DNA from: Oscillospiraceae bacterium
GTDB taxonomy: Bacteria > Bacillota > Clostridia > Oscillospirales > Oscillospiraceae
NCBI GenBank assembly: GCA_902785115.1
Contig: CACZXQ010000002.1
Coordinates: 1 to 51,658, forward strand
Length of the DNA stretch: 51,658 nucleotides
Reading direction: 5' to 3'
The translations under genes were made by a program, and so were the position numbers. The stretch's first letter is position 1. Each line of letters starts with the position of its first letter. Positions 29,899-38,570 of this stretch are shown here, piece by piece. The notes below the pieces were generated by a model. It was given only the letters and a program-made list of their open reading frames with translations. It did not search any database and was not told where the DNA came from.

Positions 29899-31039
29899 CC
29901 TCTAACCCTCCGTATGTGATCGTGACGCCCCCGCACTTCGGCAGTTGCGTCTTGCTGACCGTCACATCGTCCGGCGCTGTCAGCCGCACGCGCTTCGCGC
30001 CCGCCTCGCGGATACGGGCAATCAGTTCCGTCGGGTTGATGTCGCGCCCCAGCTTCCTTTGCCATGTTTGATATTCCTCGACCGCCTGCTCCACCTGCTC
30101 CTGTATGGTTCCGGCGCTCTTTTTGTCGCTCGCCCCAATCCAGTACGTGAACGCAACGCTGTATTCGATCTCCTCCGGTTCAAGGCAAACTACTTGATCG
30201 CAAAGCGGCCTCAGCGTTTCACCGTTGATATACTCCCGCAGGCTCTCGCGTTCCGTTTCGTTCGGAAGCCGCCCGCCCTCCATGACAAAATAGATGGCAA
30301 CCACGCACGGCTCCGGCGTCGTCACCTGAACGTCCTGCACGTCCGTCCGCCATTCCCGCACATAGTAGTTGTAAGCGTCGCGTGGTCCTGCGCAGCTGAA
30401 TTTGCTCGGCGCGAGGAAAGTGCGCTCCGTCAGGCTGTCGTCGTCCTCCTCGTCCACGCCTCCGGTGCTCTCTGTCGTGTTCGTCACGCTCGCAACGTAT
30501 GGAATCGGATCAACCAGCGTGTCGATGTCGCCGGCGAGTATGCCGCTGCTTCCTGTTCCGGCTTCTTCTGCCTGCACGATTACGTCCGCCGTCGTGCTGC
30601 CCGCCGCGATCTCCTCGTAATCAACCGTGTTGAAATACTTCCCGCCGGTCGTCTTGACGCGCGTGCCCGCCGGTATCGCCACCGGCTCCGACCGCGCCGC
30701 GGACAGCGTAAAGCGCACCGTCGCCGTCGCCCTCTGCGCCTCCTGCCGCGTGATACCCAGCAGCGCCGCCAGCGCGTCCAGCGCGCCGCCGGTCGATGTT
30801 TTCAGCAACTCCGCGCGGCCCTTTGCGTCGACATATTGCATCGTCTGATACTCGATCATGGCAAACGCCTTGATCAGCAGCGTCTTTGTATCGGCGTCCG
30901 CAAGCTCAGGCTCGCGCCCTGTCTTTTCTTTGAATAGCCGTATGTATGCCTCTCTGATCTGCTCCTCGACTTCTTGCAGCTTCATGTTTTCGATGAAACT
31001 GATTTCCGGCACATTTGCCAACTCCGAAATATTAGACAA
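29891..31039 (-). CDS. J: Baseplate J protein (P2 gpJ-like)
   Basis: A 382-residue protein with the baseplate J pattern: a helical N-terminal part that places the wedge (RAELLKTSTGGALDALAALLG), VRFTLSA..., GTRVKTTGGKYFNTV and later CAGPRDAYNYYVREWRTDVQDVQV. It forms the baseplate wedge with the W protein. It overlaps both W and I genes. Confidence 0.9.
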   Translation of the reverse strand: MSNISELANVPEISFIENMKLQEVEEQIREAYIRLFKEKTGREPELADADTKTLLIKAFAMIEYQTMQYVDAKGRAELLKTSTGGALDALAALLGITRQEAQRATATVRFTLSAARSEPVAIPAGTRVKTTGGKYFNTVDYEEIAAGSTTADVIVQAEEAGTGSSGILAGDIDTLVDPIPYVASVTNTTESTGGVDEEDDDSLTERTFLAPSKFSCAGPRDAYNYYVREWRTDVQDVQVTTPEPCVVAIYFVMEGGRLPNETERESLREYINGETLRPLCDQVVCLEPEEIEYSVAFTYWIGASDKKSAGTIQEQVEQAVEEYQTWQRKLGRDINPTELIARIREAGAKRVRLTAPDDVTVSKTQLPKCGGVTITYGGLEDD

Positions 31040-31346
31040 GCTCGATCACCACCTTCGGCTTCAAAATCCCGTTTTGGACGTCGCTCCCCGACCAATCTAC
31101 GCGAAGCACACGCGCCCGCGGCTCGTATCGTTCCGTTTTCCGCACGTACTCCGCCGCAAGGAGCGCCTGCGTATTCTCCGCCGGACAGTCGATGATGTTG
31201 ACGTCAATGCCAAAATCGCGGTCAAGCGCCTGCTCTCCGGTCTGCGTCGCGTAGAGAACCTGCAAATTTCTGAAGATTTCCTCCGCGGTTGTGTCGAAGA
31301 TTGTGCCCGCTTCGATTTCAATTACTGCGTCGCTGACCGTAAACAT
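31032..31346 (-). CDS. W: Baseplate wedge protein W (gp25-like)
   Basis: A 104-residue protein with the T4 gp25/P2 gpW wedge pattern, EEIFRNLQVLYATQTGEQALDRDFGID followed by AEYVRKTERYEPRARVLRV. It links the baseplate to the sheath. It overlaps gpJ by 8 bp. Confidence 0.85.
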   Translation of the reverse strand: MFTVSDAVIEIEAGTIFDTTAEEIFRNLQVLYATQTGEQALDRDFGIDVNIIDCPAENTQALLAAEYVRKTERYEPRARVLRVDWSGSDVQNGILKPKVVIELV

Positions 31347-31356
31347 CCCGCGCCTC

Positions 31357-31749
31357 CTACAAATATTCTTCGATCGTCAAGCTCACCTTGCACTCCACCA
31401 GCGCGCCTCCATTGAGCACCGCGTCCCAGCTGTCGCTAATTTCCGTCAGCCTGAACGGATAAGGGGAAAGCGGCGTCCCTCCGATGATGAACCAATCCGA
31501 ATATCCCGCCTCTGCCATACGCTGAAAGAATTGCAGCGTGCTCCGCGGGTTTGTTCCGTCCTGCGCCCGCAGCAGAATATCCATCGTGTATTTTTTGAGC
31601 TTCGGTCCGATGTACTCGCTCCGCGCCTTTCCGCCGATAACATCGTGCGTCGCCCAATCGCTGCCTGTGCTGCCCTTCAGATTGCTCGGCGTGAAGATCC
31701 TCTGATTGCTTACCGTAAAGGTGCGCCCCATATAACTTCCTACTGCCAT
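31357..31749 (-). CDS. U: Tail protein U (P2 gpU-like)
   Basis: A 130-residue protein with the gpU pattern (RSEYIGPKLKKYTMDILLRAQDG...FFQRMAEAGYSDWFIIGG). It is needed for tail completion in P2. Here it lies between V and W rather than after the tape measure gene, a common order in Bacillota myophages. Confidence 0.75.
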   Translation of the reverse strand: MAVGSYMGRTFTVSNQRIFTPSNLKGSTGSDWATHDVIGGKARSEYIGPKLKKYTMDILLRAQDGTNPRSTLQFFQRMAEAGYSDWFIIGGTPLSPYPFRLTEISDSWDAVLNGGALVECKVSLTIEEYL

Positions 31750-31761
31750 TTGCGCGCCTCC

Positions 31762-32295
31762 TTAATGCGGTCCCGATGTTTCTCCGTGGACGCCTGCGTG
31801 CGTGTGCTTTTCGAGGCTGATCTTTCCGGCGAGTATATCGCCTGTTGCTGCGATCGTGCCGCCGACGACCAAATCGCCGGTCACGTTGAGATTTCCGACG
31901 ATCTTCACCGTTCCGTCCGCAACCGTGATCGTACAGCCGCCGGCGTTGATGGTCAGCGCCCCCGACTTCAGCGTGAATACGCCTGTCTTTTCGTCGTGCC
32001 GCGCGTATGCTTGCCCCGGCGTATTGCTGAACTCCTTGCGGAAAAGGCCCTCGAAGCCCTCCGCCGGTTTGTTCTGCTCGTTCCAAATCGTGCCCGCAGA
32101 CACGGCCGCCGCCGTGTCTGTGCTGCTGTGCTGCACGCTCACAAACTGCCCGACCTTCGGCATTTTGTATTCACCGTTCGATATGGCGTTGACCTCGATC
32201 GTTACGCTCTCGCCGCGGTCGAAGTACGTTACTTCATAGGTTCCCGTCGCATAGTTGATCTTGCTGACGCGGCCCGTCCGGTTCACATTTGCCAT
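31762..32295 (-). CDS. V: Baseplate spike V (P2 gpV-like)
   Basis: A 177-residue protein: an OB-fold start (RTGRVSKINYATGTYEVTYFDRG), the central beta-helix repeats (INAGGCTITVADGTVKIVGNLNVTGDLVVGG), and an apex with H-T-H-A-G-V-H that fits the HxH iron site at the tip of contractile-tail spikes. It pierces the cell envelope on contraction. Confidence 0.9.
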   Translation of the reverse strand: MANVNRTGRVSKINYATGTYEVTYFDRGESVTIEVNAISNGEYKMPKVGQFVSVQHSSTDTAAAVSAGTIWNEQNKPAEGFEGLFRKEFSNTPGQAYARHDEKTGVFTLKSGALTINAGGCTITVADGTVKIVGNLNVTGDLVVGGTIAATGDILAGKISLEKHTHAGVHGETSGPH

Positions 32296-32299
32296 ACCC

Positions 32300-33613
32300 T
32301 TATCCTCCGATCGCGCCGGCGTCGATCCATCCGGTCACGTTCTGTCCGACCGGTAGCTTGCCGCAGCGCTCCGCCGTATTTGTGATGCGATAGCGTCCGT
32401 TGATCAGCTTTCCGTCGTAGAGGTAATAGGTTCCGCTCTTGTGTCCCGCCGGCGTGCTCGCCGTACTGGAAACGTAAATCGGCGTATTGCTCAGATCCAC
32501 GGTTTGCGCCTGCTCTCCGCCGGCCGCTTCGCTTGCCGCGTTTTCTGCCGGCGCGGTGTCCTCCTTTGCTTCTTGGTTGTAGTCGATCGTCCCGCCGACG
32601 TCCCAATGATGGAACGCCGCGCCGATTCCGCTGCACTCCAAAGCCGTTGTAAAGCCGCCGCTCCGCGTGAAATTGTGCGTTGCCTTGTCCACGAAGTATT
32701 TTCCGCTCAAAGCGCCGTAGCCTTTGATCTCGATGCACGTTGCCGCGCTCACGCCCCAGCATCCTTCCACGGTGAAACGCACCTTGACCGTTCCGTGGTT
32801 CGCGTTGTTCAGCGCCGCGCAGAGCTTCACGGCGGCGTCCGCCGTGCTGCTCGCGCGCTCGTTGAAGTTTTTGACCCTCGGCCCCTCGCCGATGCCGCAA
32901 GCGATGTCAATGCCCTTGCTCGCGTTTGTGTAAGTAAAGTTTCCGCCGGTGCAGGTGCCGGATAGCGTGGTGCTGTATTTGAACGATCCGCGCTTGATGT
33001 CGCCGCGGTCGAACGTCCGCACCGCCCGCTTCTCCTTGTACGCCTCGCGGTCATAGACCCACAACCGCTTCGCGTAGACCTTCAGGATCAGCCCGTAGGT
33101 CTTGCACAATTTGTTGTAATAGCTGCTGTCGGTGTCGTCCTGCTCGTTTGCGTCGACGTCGTAATCCTCCGCGTCATAGGTGAATCCGAGGCCGTAGCGC
33201 GCCGCAATGGTCGCGCCGATTCTTTTGACGCTCGTGTTTTTCCACACGGCTTTCCGTTCCGTCTCGCTAAAGCTGCTCTCGTTCGGCTTGCTTGCTCCGC
33301 TGACCGCTAAGGTGCTCGGCGCGTCGCTGTACGCCACATCGTCCAGCGTGAATAATCCGCACTCCATCGCTCGCTCGTCGCCCTCGCTCTCCCAATCGAA
33401 GCCGTAGACGCGAGCGCGCAGCGTTGCACCTTTCTCCGGCAGCCAGCCGGTCAGCCATTTTTCATCCCCCGCGTTGATCGTGACGCTGATCTCGTCGCTG
33501 CTATCCGCCGCGCTGTCGATGTATGTCATGCTTTCGATCTCACCGCCGACCTGTCCGGCAAACGGCGAAGCGTTATAGAGCACGTCCAGCGAAACGCGCC
33601 TTGCTCTTTGCAT
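32300..33613 (-). CDS. D: Late control D/baseplate hub (P2 gpD-like)
   Basis: A 437-residue protein. The first 330 residues follow the P2 gpD/T4 gp27-like hub fold (SYYNKLCKTYGLILKVYAKRLWVYDREAY, GIGEGPRVKNFNERASS..., ALSGKYFVDKATHNFTRSGGF). A linker follows (about 345-375), then a C-terminal ~60-residue domain (YYLYDGKLINGRYRITNTAERCGKLPVGQNVTGWID) that looks SH3-like and may touch the cell wall. It forms the hub that carries the spike. Confidence 0.85.
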   Translation of the reverse strand: MQRARRVSLDVLYNASPFAGQVGGEIESMTYIDSAADSSDEISVTINAGDEKWLTGWLPEKGATLRARVYGFDWESEGDERAMECGLFTLDDVAYSDAPSTLAVSGASKPNESSFSETERKAVWKNTSVKRIGATIAARYGLGFTYDAEDYDVDANEQDDTDSSYYNKLCKTYGLILKVYAKRLWVYDREAYKEKRAVRTFDRGDIKRGSFKYSTTLSGTCTGGNFTYTNASKGIDIACGIGEGPRVKNFNERASSTADAAVKLCAALNNANHGTVKVRFTVEGCWGVSAATCIEIKGYGALSGKYFVDKATHNFTRSGGFTTALECSGIGAAFHHWDVGGTIDYNQEAKEDTAPAENAASEAAGGEQAQTVDLSNTPIYVSSTASTPAGHKSGTYYLYDGKLINGRYRITNTAERCGKLPVGQNVTGWIDAGAIGG

Positions 33614-33618
33614 TGCTC

Positions 33619-33834
33619 TCAGCCTCCATAGTCCGCTTCAAACTTCCACGGCGGGAGCAGACCGTTCCGCTCCTCCGGCAGCGCCGGCGTGTTCAGTTCC
33701 ACGCCAGCGCTGAATAGGAATGTTTCGATATGGTCGTGGTTCGCTGCCATGAGCGCGTCGGCATGGTATTCGCTCCCGTAGACTTTTTTTGCGATCACGT
33801 CCCACGTGTCACCGCTCTTTGTCACGTATGCCAT
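33619..33834 (-). CDS. X: Tail protein X, LysM-like (P2 gpX-like)
   Basis: A 71-residue protein with the LysM-like pattern SGDTWDVIAKKVYGSEYHADALMAANHD and a proline-rich end (ELNTPALPEE). It fits the P2 gpX family, joining tube and hub. It lies 12 bp past the tape-measure gene. Confidence 0.85.
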   Translation of the reverse strand: MAYVTKSGDTWDVIAKKVYGSEYHADALMAANHDHIETFLFSAGVELNTPALPEERNGLLPPWKFEADYGG

Positions 33835-33846
33835 GCCGTCCTCCTC

Positions 33847-36800
33847 TTAGTAGGCAAGCCGCCGCTGCCGCCGTTCGTGCTGCTCCATGAACTCCTCGAA
33901 CAGCTCGCGCATTTGTTCCTTCAGGTTTTCCACCGTTTCGCTGTCGGCGTTGCCCTGCACAATGATTTGCGGCGCGAAGGTATATGTCGCCGCCTCGCCT
34001 CCGTAACTCTCCGGCGCGTCGATCGACGCAAGCTCCCGCTCGCCGACGCCCAGCATCCGGCCGGCCTCCGCCCATGTTGCGAGGTTTTGCGCTCTCGCGC
34101 TCTTTTGGAAACTGATCACAGCCTCGCGGCCAGCTTCGCCCGCGATACTTGGGCCGTCGGTAAAGCCGCCGTATTTGAGCATCGGGATCGTCGGAATGTT
34201 GATACTGAAATTCTTGCCGCCCAGCCCCGGCACCCAATCGGGTATTTTGATGCCGAGCTTGTTGATCCCGCTGATCGCTTGGTTTATCAGCGAGATAACG
34301 GCGTTGATAGGCACCTTACAGAGCGTAACCAGCGCGTCGAACGCATTGCCGAAAATCTGCTTGATGCCCTCCCACGCTTGGCTCCAATTTGCCGTAAATA
34401 CGCCCTTGAAGAATGTGATCAAGCCCTCGAATATGCCCTTGACGTTTCCAATGACCGACGCGATCCCGCTTGCGAACACATTGAACGCCGCCAGCACCGC
34501 GGGCACCACGACCTGCCCCACGTGGAGCAGCGCCGTCACAAGCCATTCGATAATCGGCAAGGCCGTCTGAATTGCCGTCCCGATAATCTGCATCGCCGTC
34601 ATAACCGCGGTTCCGATCCCGCTGATGATCCCGCCGATGTACGGTGCCGCCTCCGCGAAGGTTTGCAGGATAATCGGCATGACCGTCTGCGTGATGAAAC
34701 TGAAAAGTTCCTCGAAAATCGGCTTGACCGTCGTGGTCGCGAAGCTCACGATCTGCCCGACCACGCCCATGACCGATTGCAGGACCGTCACGAGGCCGTC
34801 AAACGCAGCCATGACGTTTTCGTTTCCGCCGAAGATATTGGAAATGACGCCCCGCAGCGGTTCGAGCGCCGCCGCAACGCCGCCGTCGGCAAATAGCCCT
34901 GTGATGAAGTCGCCGACGGTTTGCAGCTTCCCCATGAAACCGTCAAAGATTGCGAGGCCCTTGTCGCCGAACACATTGCCGACGATGCCGCGGATGTCCT
35001 CTAAGTGATCGCCGAGGATGCTGACCACGGCGATGATCGCGGAAATGACGCCGATTACCGGAGCCGCGCCCGCGAAGATGCTCCCGAAGCCGGAAGCGAT
35101 CGGCCCCCACACGCTGCCGAGGATGCCGGCCATATCGCCCGCGCCGCTCAAAAGCCCTCCGCCGATGGTGCTCAGTCCTCCGCCGATCTGCGATAGGAGC
35201 GGAAGCGCCTTTCCGCCGACGAAGCCGCTCACGGCTTGCCCCGTTTTGCTTCCCGCGATGCTGGACAGCAGGCCCGAAGCCTTTCCGCCGATTGCGCCTG
35301 CCGCGTTCAGCGCGCCGCCCTTGATCAGATTTCCGAGGTCCGTCAAGCCGGTCGCCTGTGCGATGCCGCTCAGGATTTGCCCGGACACATTTGCCGTGCC
35401 GCTGAGGAAGCCCGGAATACGTGAATTGCCGATCGCCGTGCCGATCCCGCCGAAGTAGCGCCCGATGCCGCTGCCGGCGATGCCGTTGCGCGCTGCGCCG
35501 AAAAGTCCGTTGTTGACGACGTTCTGCACGGCTCCGCTGATGTTTCCCCACGCGCCGTTGCGCGCGTTGATGCTGCGGCTGTTCAGCCCGCCCATGTTGG
35601 CGAGCGCCGCGAAGAAGCCGGTTGCGCCGGTGCCAATGCGAGAGAAAAGCCCGCCGTTCGCCATGCCTGCGGCCTGCCCCCCGACGCCGAGCGCTGTGCC
35701 GATATTGCTGTATGCCGCGGTTCCGCCGCCGACCAATCCGGCCAGCAGTCCGCCCTTTTTCCCGGAGCCGCCGCCGAGGAGCAGGGAGCCGGCACCGCCC
35801 AGCAGCCCTTCGATGGCCGGAGCGAATTTTATGCCGACCAGCACCGCCGCGATCTTTCCGATTGTCGCCGCCAGCTCCGGCCCGTTGTCGTTCACATAGT
35901 CAAGCCCTTGCTCGATATACGGTAGCGCCCGCTCCATCGCTTCGGCCAGCCGGTCGATCCCTCTGCTTGCGAGGTCCGCCAGCGTGCCCGCAATCTCTTT
36001 GATTTGCGGCATATTGTCACGCAGCCGCCGGATCAAGTCGATCTGCATAACTGCGAATTGTTTCTTTACGTCAATGAACTCGTCGCCGATGTCCACTTGC
36101 AGCGCGTTCTTGGAGCTTGCGAGCATGGTGTCGATGCTCTCCGCTGTGCTCGCCTTGATGATGAACTCGCGTTCCATGCTTCCCGTGTAGAGGCTTGGAT
36201 CGTTCACCATCGCCAGCGCGTCACGGAACACGTTGAGGTTTCCGACGATCTTTGCGCCGCCCTCGATGGCCCATTGACCAAAAAGCGTACTCAGCGCCGC
36301 CACCTGCCGCTCCTTCGGCAAATTGTTGATGGCGTTAAAAATCGTGTTCAGCGTTTCGACGCTGTTCTCCTGCATCGACTTCGCGATGCTCTCAGCCGAA
36401 AGCCCCAGCTCCTCCCATTGCTCTTTCTGCGCCTTGGTTGCGCTGCTGCCTTTGCTGATATTTGTAATCATGCGCTTAACGCTCGTACCAACACGATCGA
36501 CCCCGACGCCCGTTGCGAGCATGGCGTCCGCCAGCGCGACCGTCGTACTCACGCTCACGCCGCCGATCTGTCCGAGGCTTGCCGCCGCGTTTGTCGCTTC
36601 CGCGATTTCCGCGGCGGTTGTTGCGCTGTTCGCGCCGAGATAATTGATTTGATCGGCGAGGACCATGATCTGCTCATGGTCCATGTTAAAGGCTTTTTCC
36701 CACTTCGCGGCCCAATCGCCCGCTTGGTCCGCGGATATATCCATCGCCGTGCCCCACATGGCGACGTCGCGCAAAAATCCTCCCTCGATCAAATCCTCCA

Positions 36801-37224
36801 TGCTTTTGCCGGACTGACCAGCCGCGGCCGCAAGCCGCGTCAAGTCCTCCGCCGTATAGGGGATCTGCGTGCTCAGGTCGAGGATCGCACTTTTCATCGC
36901 CGCGTAGTTTTCGGCGTAAGTTTTTCCGTTTTCAGATAGCTTGTCGCTGATTTTGCCCGTTTCGTCCGCGAGGTTGTCGACGTATTTCACCACGTCGCCC
37001 ATTTGCGCCTCGAAGTCAGACGCGGCTTTCGTTGCTTGTGTGATGGCCGCGACGGAGGCGGTAGCAAGGGAACCCATCGCTACCAGCCCCGCCGTGCCGA
37101 TTTTGTTCATGCTCTGCGCAACGCTGCTTACCTGATGTGTCGCGCTGTTGATCGCCGCCTGCAAGGTTTTATCTACCTTGCCGGCGATCTGTATGCTGAG
37201 TTTTAGTGTTTTGTCCTTCGCCAT
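33847..37224 (-). CDS. Tail tape measure protein
   Basis: A 1125-residue protein, the longest in the window. The N-terminal 330 residues match the TP901-type core (TKAASDFEAQMGDVVKYVDNLADETGKISD, TAEIAEATNAAASLGQIGG). The middle is Gly/Ala-rich with many predicted membrane-seeking stretches (about 440-960). Length should set tail length; the rule of about 0.15 nm per residue would give a tail near 170 nm. It follows the tail chaperone genes, whose -1 frame extension overlaps its start by 22 bp. Confidence 0.9.
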   Translation of the reverse strand: MAKDKTLKLSIQIAGKVDKTLQAAINSATHQVSSVAQSMNKIGTAGLVAMGSLATASVAAITQATKAASDFEAQMGDVVKYVDNLADETGKISDKLSENGKTYAENYAAMKSAILDLSTQIPYTAEDLTRLAAAAGQSGKSMEDLIEGGFLRDVAMWGTAMDISADQAGDWAAKWEKAFNMDHEQIMVLADQINYLGANSATTAAEIAEATNAAASLGQIGGVSVSTTVALADAMLATGVGVDRVGTSVKRMITNISKGSSATKAQKEQWEELGLSAESIAKSMQENSVETLNTIFNAINNLPKERQVAALSTLFGQWAIEGGAKIVGNLNVFRDALAMVNDPSLYTGSMEREFIIKASTAESIDTMLASSKNALQVDIGDEFIDVKKQFAVMQIDLIRRLRDNMPQIKEIAGTLADLASRGIDRLAEAMERALPYIEQGLDYVNDNGPELAATIGKIAAVLVGIKFAPAIEGLLGGAGSLLLGGGSGKKGGLLAGLVGGGTAAYSNIGTALGVGGQAAGMANGGLFSRIGTGATGFFAALANMGGLNSRSINARNGAWGNISGAVQNVVNNGLFGAARNGIAGSGIGRYFGGIGTAIGNSRIPGFLSGTANVSGQILSGIAQATGLTDLGNLIKGGALNAAGAIGGKASGLLSSIAGSKTGQAVSGFVGGKALPLLSQIGGGLSTIGGGLLSGAGDMAGILGSVWGPIASGFGSIFAGAAPVIGVISAIIAVVSILGDHLEDIRGIVGNVFGDKGLAIFDGFMGKLQTVGDFITGLFADGGVAAALEPLRGVISNIFGGNENVMAAFDGLVTVLQSVMGVVGQIVSFATTTVKPIFEELFSFITQTVMPIILQTFAEAAPYIGGIISGIGTAVMTAMQIIGTAIQTALPIIEWLVTALLHVGQVVVPAVLAAFNVFASGIASVIGNVKGIFEGLITFFKGVFTANWSQAWEGIKQIFGNAFDALVTLCKVPINAVISLINQAISGINKLGIKIPDWVPGLGGKNFSINIPTIPMLKYGGFTDGPSIAGEAGREAVISFQKSARAQNLATWAEAGRMLGVGERELASIDAPESYGGEAATYTFAPQIIVQGNADSETVENLKEQMRELFEEFMEQHERRQRRLAY

Positions 37225-38005
37225 TCTTCCGCCACCTCGTTATTCAGCTCTAGGAACATCCACATCGGCATTTCCAAATACCGCGTTACAGGATCATGTG
37301 TCACGGCCGATAGCCGGATGGCGGCTTGTCGTAGGGCTTTAGCGCCGCCCTTTACTCGAAAAAACTCTGATCGTTGACCGCGTTCTTCAGCTTCAGTGTT
37401 TCCCGAATCGGAAGGGAAGTGAAGAATTTCTCGTCAAGCCCCGTCGCCATGCTCGCGAGGATGCAGGCATACAGATAATTGAAAGACGTTTCGGTGATCA
37501 TAACGCCGGCGCGGGCGAGACGGTTTTCCGCCTCGCTCTCGTTCATGCCGGTAAGATCCGCGAGCGCGTTCAAGTCGATCTCCTTGATCTCCTTGCCCTC
37601 CCACACCTTCGGCTCTGAAAGCTGCATGATGTGATCCTTGGTTTCTCCGGCTCCCTCGTTCAAGTAGCCCTGCACCGTCGCCGTCAAACGCCGGCTGATG
37701 GAGCGAGGCGCAAACTTGAAGAACTCCACCGGCAGCCCTGTCGCTTTCGTAACGATTGCGCGGGCAAAAGCCGTTGTCGTTTCGCTGACCATCGCCGTCG
37801 CGACCTCGCCCTCGTTGAACAGTTGCTTTTGCGCGTCGATCGCGTCCTGTACCGTCAGTGAGGAAAGGCCGCTCAGGTCGATACCCTCGTACTCCTTTCC
37901 CTCGAAGGTGTACGGCTTTGCGAATTTGAGGAAGTAAGCGTTATTCTCCGCCGCCGTTTCCTCCTTGGTTTCGATCACCTGTAAATCGTTTTTCTCTGCG
38001 GACAT
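37203..38005 (-). CDS. Tail assembly chaperone, -1 frameshift product
   Basis: At the codons AGT TTT TTC (37366-37358) the heptamer T-TTT-TTC fits the canonical slippery site. The zero frame ends 6 nt later (GAG TAA). In the -1 frame 51 further codons are open to a TAA at 37203, giving RVKGGAKALRQAAIRLSAV and ending EEWRRTKH. Six nt after the slip site AGGGC (37351-37347) pairs with GCCCT (37337-37333) and GGCG in its loop (37346-37343) pairs with CGCC (37323-37320), an H-type pseudoknot. Many tail chaperone genes just before the tape measure use such a shift. Confidence 0.7.
37352..38005 (-). CDS. Tail assembly chaperone, zero-frame product
   Basis: A 217-residue protein with two related halves: KPYTFEGKEYEGIDLSGLSSLT (about 30-51) and EPKVWEGKEIKEIDLNALADLT (about 130-151), each followed by a helical part. 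One such unit is the usual phage tail assembly chaperone (gpE type), so this looks like a duplication and fusion. It helps assemble the tube around the tape measure and lies directly before its gene. Confidence 0.75.
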   Translation of the reverse strand: MSAEKNDLQVIETKEETAAENNAYFLKFAKPYTFEGKEYEGIDLSGLSSLTVQDAIDAQKQLFNEGEVATAMVSETTTAFARAIVTKATGLPVEFFKFAPRSISRRLTATVQGYLNEGAGETKDHIMQLSEPKVWEGKEIKEIDLNALADLTGMNESEAENRLARAGVMITETSFNYLYACILASMATGLDEKFFTSLPIRETLKLKNAVNDQSFFE

Positions 38006-38030
38006 ATCTGTTTCCTCCTAAAGTAGTTTG

Positions 38031-38555
38031 TTAAACGAGGCTGTTGACGCCGGCAAGCATATCCTCGCCGTTGACCTTATAGACGCCGTTCAGCTTGTCG
38101 ACTTCAAGAAGCTGCTGGCCGTCGACCTCGATCAACAGGTAGGTCAATTCGACCGTGATGCTCGCCTCCATGCTCTCGCCCTTCTCGATCTTTCCGGGCT
38201 TAAAGCTCTTGACGCGGCCCATTTCCACGATACGAAGCCCCTTGAACGCGTAGCCGCCGTTCTTGTCGTAGACCTGCTGTGCCGCGCGGAAAGTGAGGTT
38301 GACCGTGGAAAGGGGACTGAGCATATCCATCGCGGAGCTGTAGAGCGTGTTGAACTGGATTTCCTGTTCCATGCTCTCGAACTGCCCGATCGTCGGGCTG
38401 TCGATCTCGCCGTTGATGCCGACGCCCGACACGGTGGAGGTCTGCATATTGACTTCCGGCAAGTCGGACGAAGCCGCGATGCCGATCATCTTGTCGCCGT
38501 CAAGATATACGTTGTATTCGTTGATCTTCTCAGGCACATAGTTGTTGCTGATCAT
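38031..38555 (-). CDS. FII: Major tail tube protein (P2 FII-like)
   Basis: A 174-residue protein with the FII pattern: an N-terminal NEYNVYLDGDKMIGIAASSDLPEV, a variable middle and the C-terminal AASITVELTYLLIEVDG strand typical of contractile-tail tubes. It stacks to form the inner tube. It follows the sheath gene. Confidence 0.85.
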   Translation of the reverse strand: MISNNYVPEKINEYNVYLDGDKMIGIAASSDLPEVNMQTSTVSGVGINGEIDSPTIGQFESMEQEIQFNTLYSSAMDMLSPLSTVNLTFRAAQQVYDKNGGYAFKGLRIVEMGRVKSFKPGKIEKGESMEASITVELTYLLIEVDGQQLLEVDKLNGVYKVNGEDMLAGVNSLV

Positions 38556-38570
38556 TTCTTAGCCCTCCTC

